From the NCBI GenBank assembly GCA_042577505.1, contig JBHPEA010000007.1, positions 1-49,417 on the forward strand: 49,417 bases of DNA. Reading direction: 5' to 3'. Source of the stretch: JACQSR01 sp042577505. Lineage in GTDB: Archaea; Nanobdellota; Nanobdellia; Woesearchaeales; JACQSR01. The notes beneath the pieces are model-generated. The model did not search any database. It worked only from the letters and a program-made list of their open reading frames with translations, and had not been told where the DNA came from. Both the position numbers and the translations under genes were made by a program. This document shows, in pieces, positions 48,801-49,417 of the stretch. Each line of letters begins with the position of its first letter. The first letter of the stretch is position 1.

Positions 48801-49417
48801 TTGTCCACCATCCTCAGTGTAATATGCTTCCTGTATAATATTTCCATTGGTGTAGATGACATTTGGATCGGTTGGACTACCAACAATAATTGTGGGGGAA
48901 GATCCAGCTATGGTTTGATCCATTTTTCTCCAGGTTCTCATATTATCTTCAGACTTCATAATCCCTAACTCCCATATTTCGCCACCTTTGGCATAAACAA
49001 TGTTAGGATCATCATAATCAAATAGTAAAGCATCTGGAGAGATGTCTAAATTTTCAAAACCCTGAATCCTGGGTGCAGGTAAATGTTGGTAATAATCGCC
49101 TCTTAATTTAAGTATACCTTGCCTCGTTGGATCCATAAGATAATAATAATCATCCTTTATTGTAAAATCCCAAATTCCGTTAACATCTAAGTCAACATCT
49201 GTTACCCTATTCCAGGTTACACCGCCATCAATAGATTCCTTTAATAGGTCATGAAGAGGGAATGATTGCTCATGGATCCAAGTATGTTTATAAGCCAATA
49301 TTATGTGGTGTGGTTTTATTGGATCTTGATAAACTTTTGATAGAACCATCATCATCGGTGAGGTATAGCTAACTTTTGACCAACTATTGCCGTTATCATC
49401 AGAAAAGTATAATTGTC
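45810..49417 (-). CDS. Giant Asp-box (BNR) beta-propeller protein, 5' end missing
   Basis: The frame is still open at the right edge (residues before the ATG at 49355 read LYFSDDNGNSWSKV), so the N-terminus lies outside; at least 1,200 residues are visible. About a dozen Asp-boxes of the form S-x-D-x-G-x-x-W are spaced along it (for example STDYGYTWKE, SSDRGQTWAE, SEDDGESWYE, TTDGGENWFK). This points to two or more sialidase/sortilin-like propellers, often seen in secreted carbohydrate- or protein-binding proteins. There is no C-terminal membrane anchor. It ends 9 nt from the convergent tRNA-Ser. Confidence 0.88.
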   Translation of the reverse strand, partial: QLYFSDDNGNSWSKVSYTSPMMMVLSKVYQDPIKPHHIILAYKHTWIHEQSFPLHDLLKESIDGGVTWNRVTDVDLDVNGIWDFTIKDDYYYLMDPTRQGILKLRGDYYQHLPAPRIQGFENLDISPDALLFDYDDPNIVYAKGGEIWELGIMKSEDNMRTWRKMDQTIAGSSPTIIVGSPTDPNVIYTNGNIIQEAYYTEDGGQEWKPFGPVGAGDELKVDPRNPSHLFLVDEMSNAFESYQGGAYGTFNQINNHFFSGRVSDFEVNPTNPNSIYAATIGLGVSEYYEEGPGWNTWKHLSYSPDYSYDIELDPSHPEIMYAPYSPKLFENDSSIWKYNPQGMEIESLGNEVLRGDDFLDADSMETFAEIESEMSGWSKIKTFEDTKGVTSLEFDKKDGHTLYAGVIGDKGKIFVSYNDGYIWNQLNDEFTFVTIHELAADPNNEHIVYAAPWGGGLFKSTDYGYTWKELNPPTPSIISIIVDPSNSDRIILGDRNAPIIYESPNQGQNWSVLYDLDDYDPGSYYRVMSMGMHNNDIYFSVLNKVTGLISLMRKINDPLSGHTFKLSNGDLTRVGGDMTRSALNFYSDGTDIYAIAHIYGIYKLIDGKWIGISPEHDMGFNQIITNENGRIFISGGCDIDLDASRRIGDDNIVNNIYSSDNEGKEWNSVLGNNPFNSGIKKLIQHPTHKNVYYAATGTGVYYTIDMPKGFVDTNNGLNFKNIGAMSVTENYVYVGTLGGGVYVGKINPDFSISWRDSTGPYPEISNIQIKVDPTNSNVIFASSFPGGVFKSSDRGQTWAESNFALPSFKVNDPLFEGYYSLDIDPIKSNNVYLGIYSKGIYKSTDGGAVWIPMYGSMGQNAYLMQKGIKHVKVDPKHNNIIYVVSDDGVDVSYDFGNNWEDMSAGLVTRDLLKIKVIYEGERRHLYVGSNGYGLYKFNEYSNLWENLGRSNSGGFWAPWERRMYQFISILFDPDIDGRIYWGSFPSGVFISEDDGESWYESNAGVGNDGIFSLTMHPHNHDIIWAGTYNGVFKSSDRGTTWERKDNGFPSEQWPYVVAIDSDNPNIMYSTTKNGQNKGFCERNEFCGVVMKTTDGGENWFKIMDGLNDRNEFYNLIIYPYDHNILFMSTNGHVYMSTTGGESVGGEPGWTSIQYDLPQEWNQVRDNVADNLILTSDNRNLILGLKGHGCWKLDLEKVGLPG

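Overview
The window reads as chromosomal DNA of an AT-rich archaeon, most like the DPANN (Woesearchaeota/Pacearchaeota-type) genomes. The archaeal calls rest on eS1, eS6, eS17, uL16/L10e, aIF2-gamma, TFB, Alba, AbrB-type regulators and class-III-like pilin signals. They also rest on TATA boxes placed about 26 nt before leaderless ATG codons and on a tRNA gene with a bulge-helix-bulge intron. Several metabolic genes are of bacterial type (gyrB, tpiA, ribD/ribB/ribA, a CorC/CNNM transporter), a mixture common in these lineages. The lineage is an inference; there is no rRNA here to confirm it.

Layout. 1-3719: purine genes (3' end of purE, purC, an inositol-monophosphatase-like gene, and purB with a fused N-terminal helix-turn-helix). 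3716-6925: AbrB-PhoU regulator, a divergent 30-codon acidic micro-gene, gyrB. 6965-8766: eS1, tRNA-Ser(GGA) joined to a nitroreductase gene, a basic-tailed membrane protein. 8756-12745 (minus): RibL-type nucleotidyltransferase, eS6/aIF2-gamma, a cysteine-cluster protein, an aminotransferase, uL16. 12771-16972: a Yip1-like membrane protein, then a plus-strand surface cluster of four pilin-like proteins, a small membrane protein and a lipoprotein. 16956-22055 (minus): a TFIIB-type zinc ribbon, a NYN-domain protein, a divergent NfnA/NfnB pair and thioredoxin in one overlapping operon, followed by three unknown genes and triosephosphate isomerase. 22154-29763: MGMT, a large beta-rich secreted protein, TFB, an AbrB/coiled-coil pair with a palindromic control region, and two very cysteine-rich secreted proteins. 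29865-38731: Alba/eS17, CNNM transporter, homoserine dehydrogenase 1, an operon ribD-ribB-B3/B4 domain-argS, an APH-like kinase, and ribA preceded by an acidic small protein. 38835-49417: small membrane protein, intron-containing tRNA-Glu(CTC), a glycosidase-like lipoprotein with three repeats, homoserine dehydrogenase 2, a Na+/Ca2+ exchanger, a Zot-like ATPase, a surface lipoprotein, tRNA-Ser(CGA), and a giant Asp-box (BNR) repeat protein running off the right edge.

The best candidate for an undescribed system is the zinc ribbon-NYN-NfnA-NfnB-thioredoxin operon. Its NfnA-like subunit keeps the spacing of the [2Fe-2S] ligands but has replaced two of the three cysteines, and it is translationally coupled to an NfnB-like subunit and a thioredoxin. 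Other points of note are the HTH-PurB fusion, the tRNA-mRNA dicistron, the AbrB/coiled-coil pair, and the secreted and surface proteins. No CRISPR array, transposon, integrase or phage structural gene was seen.
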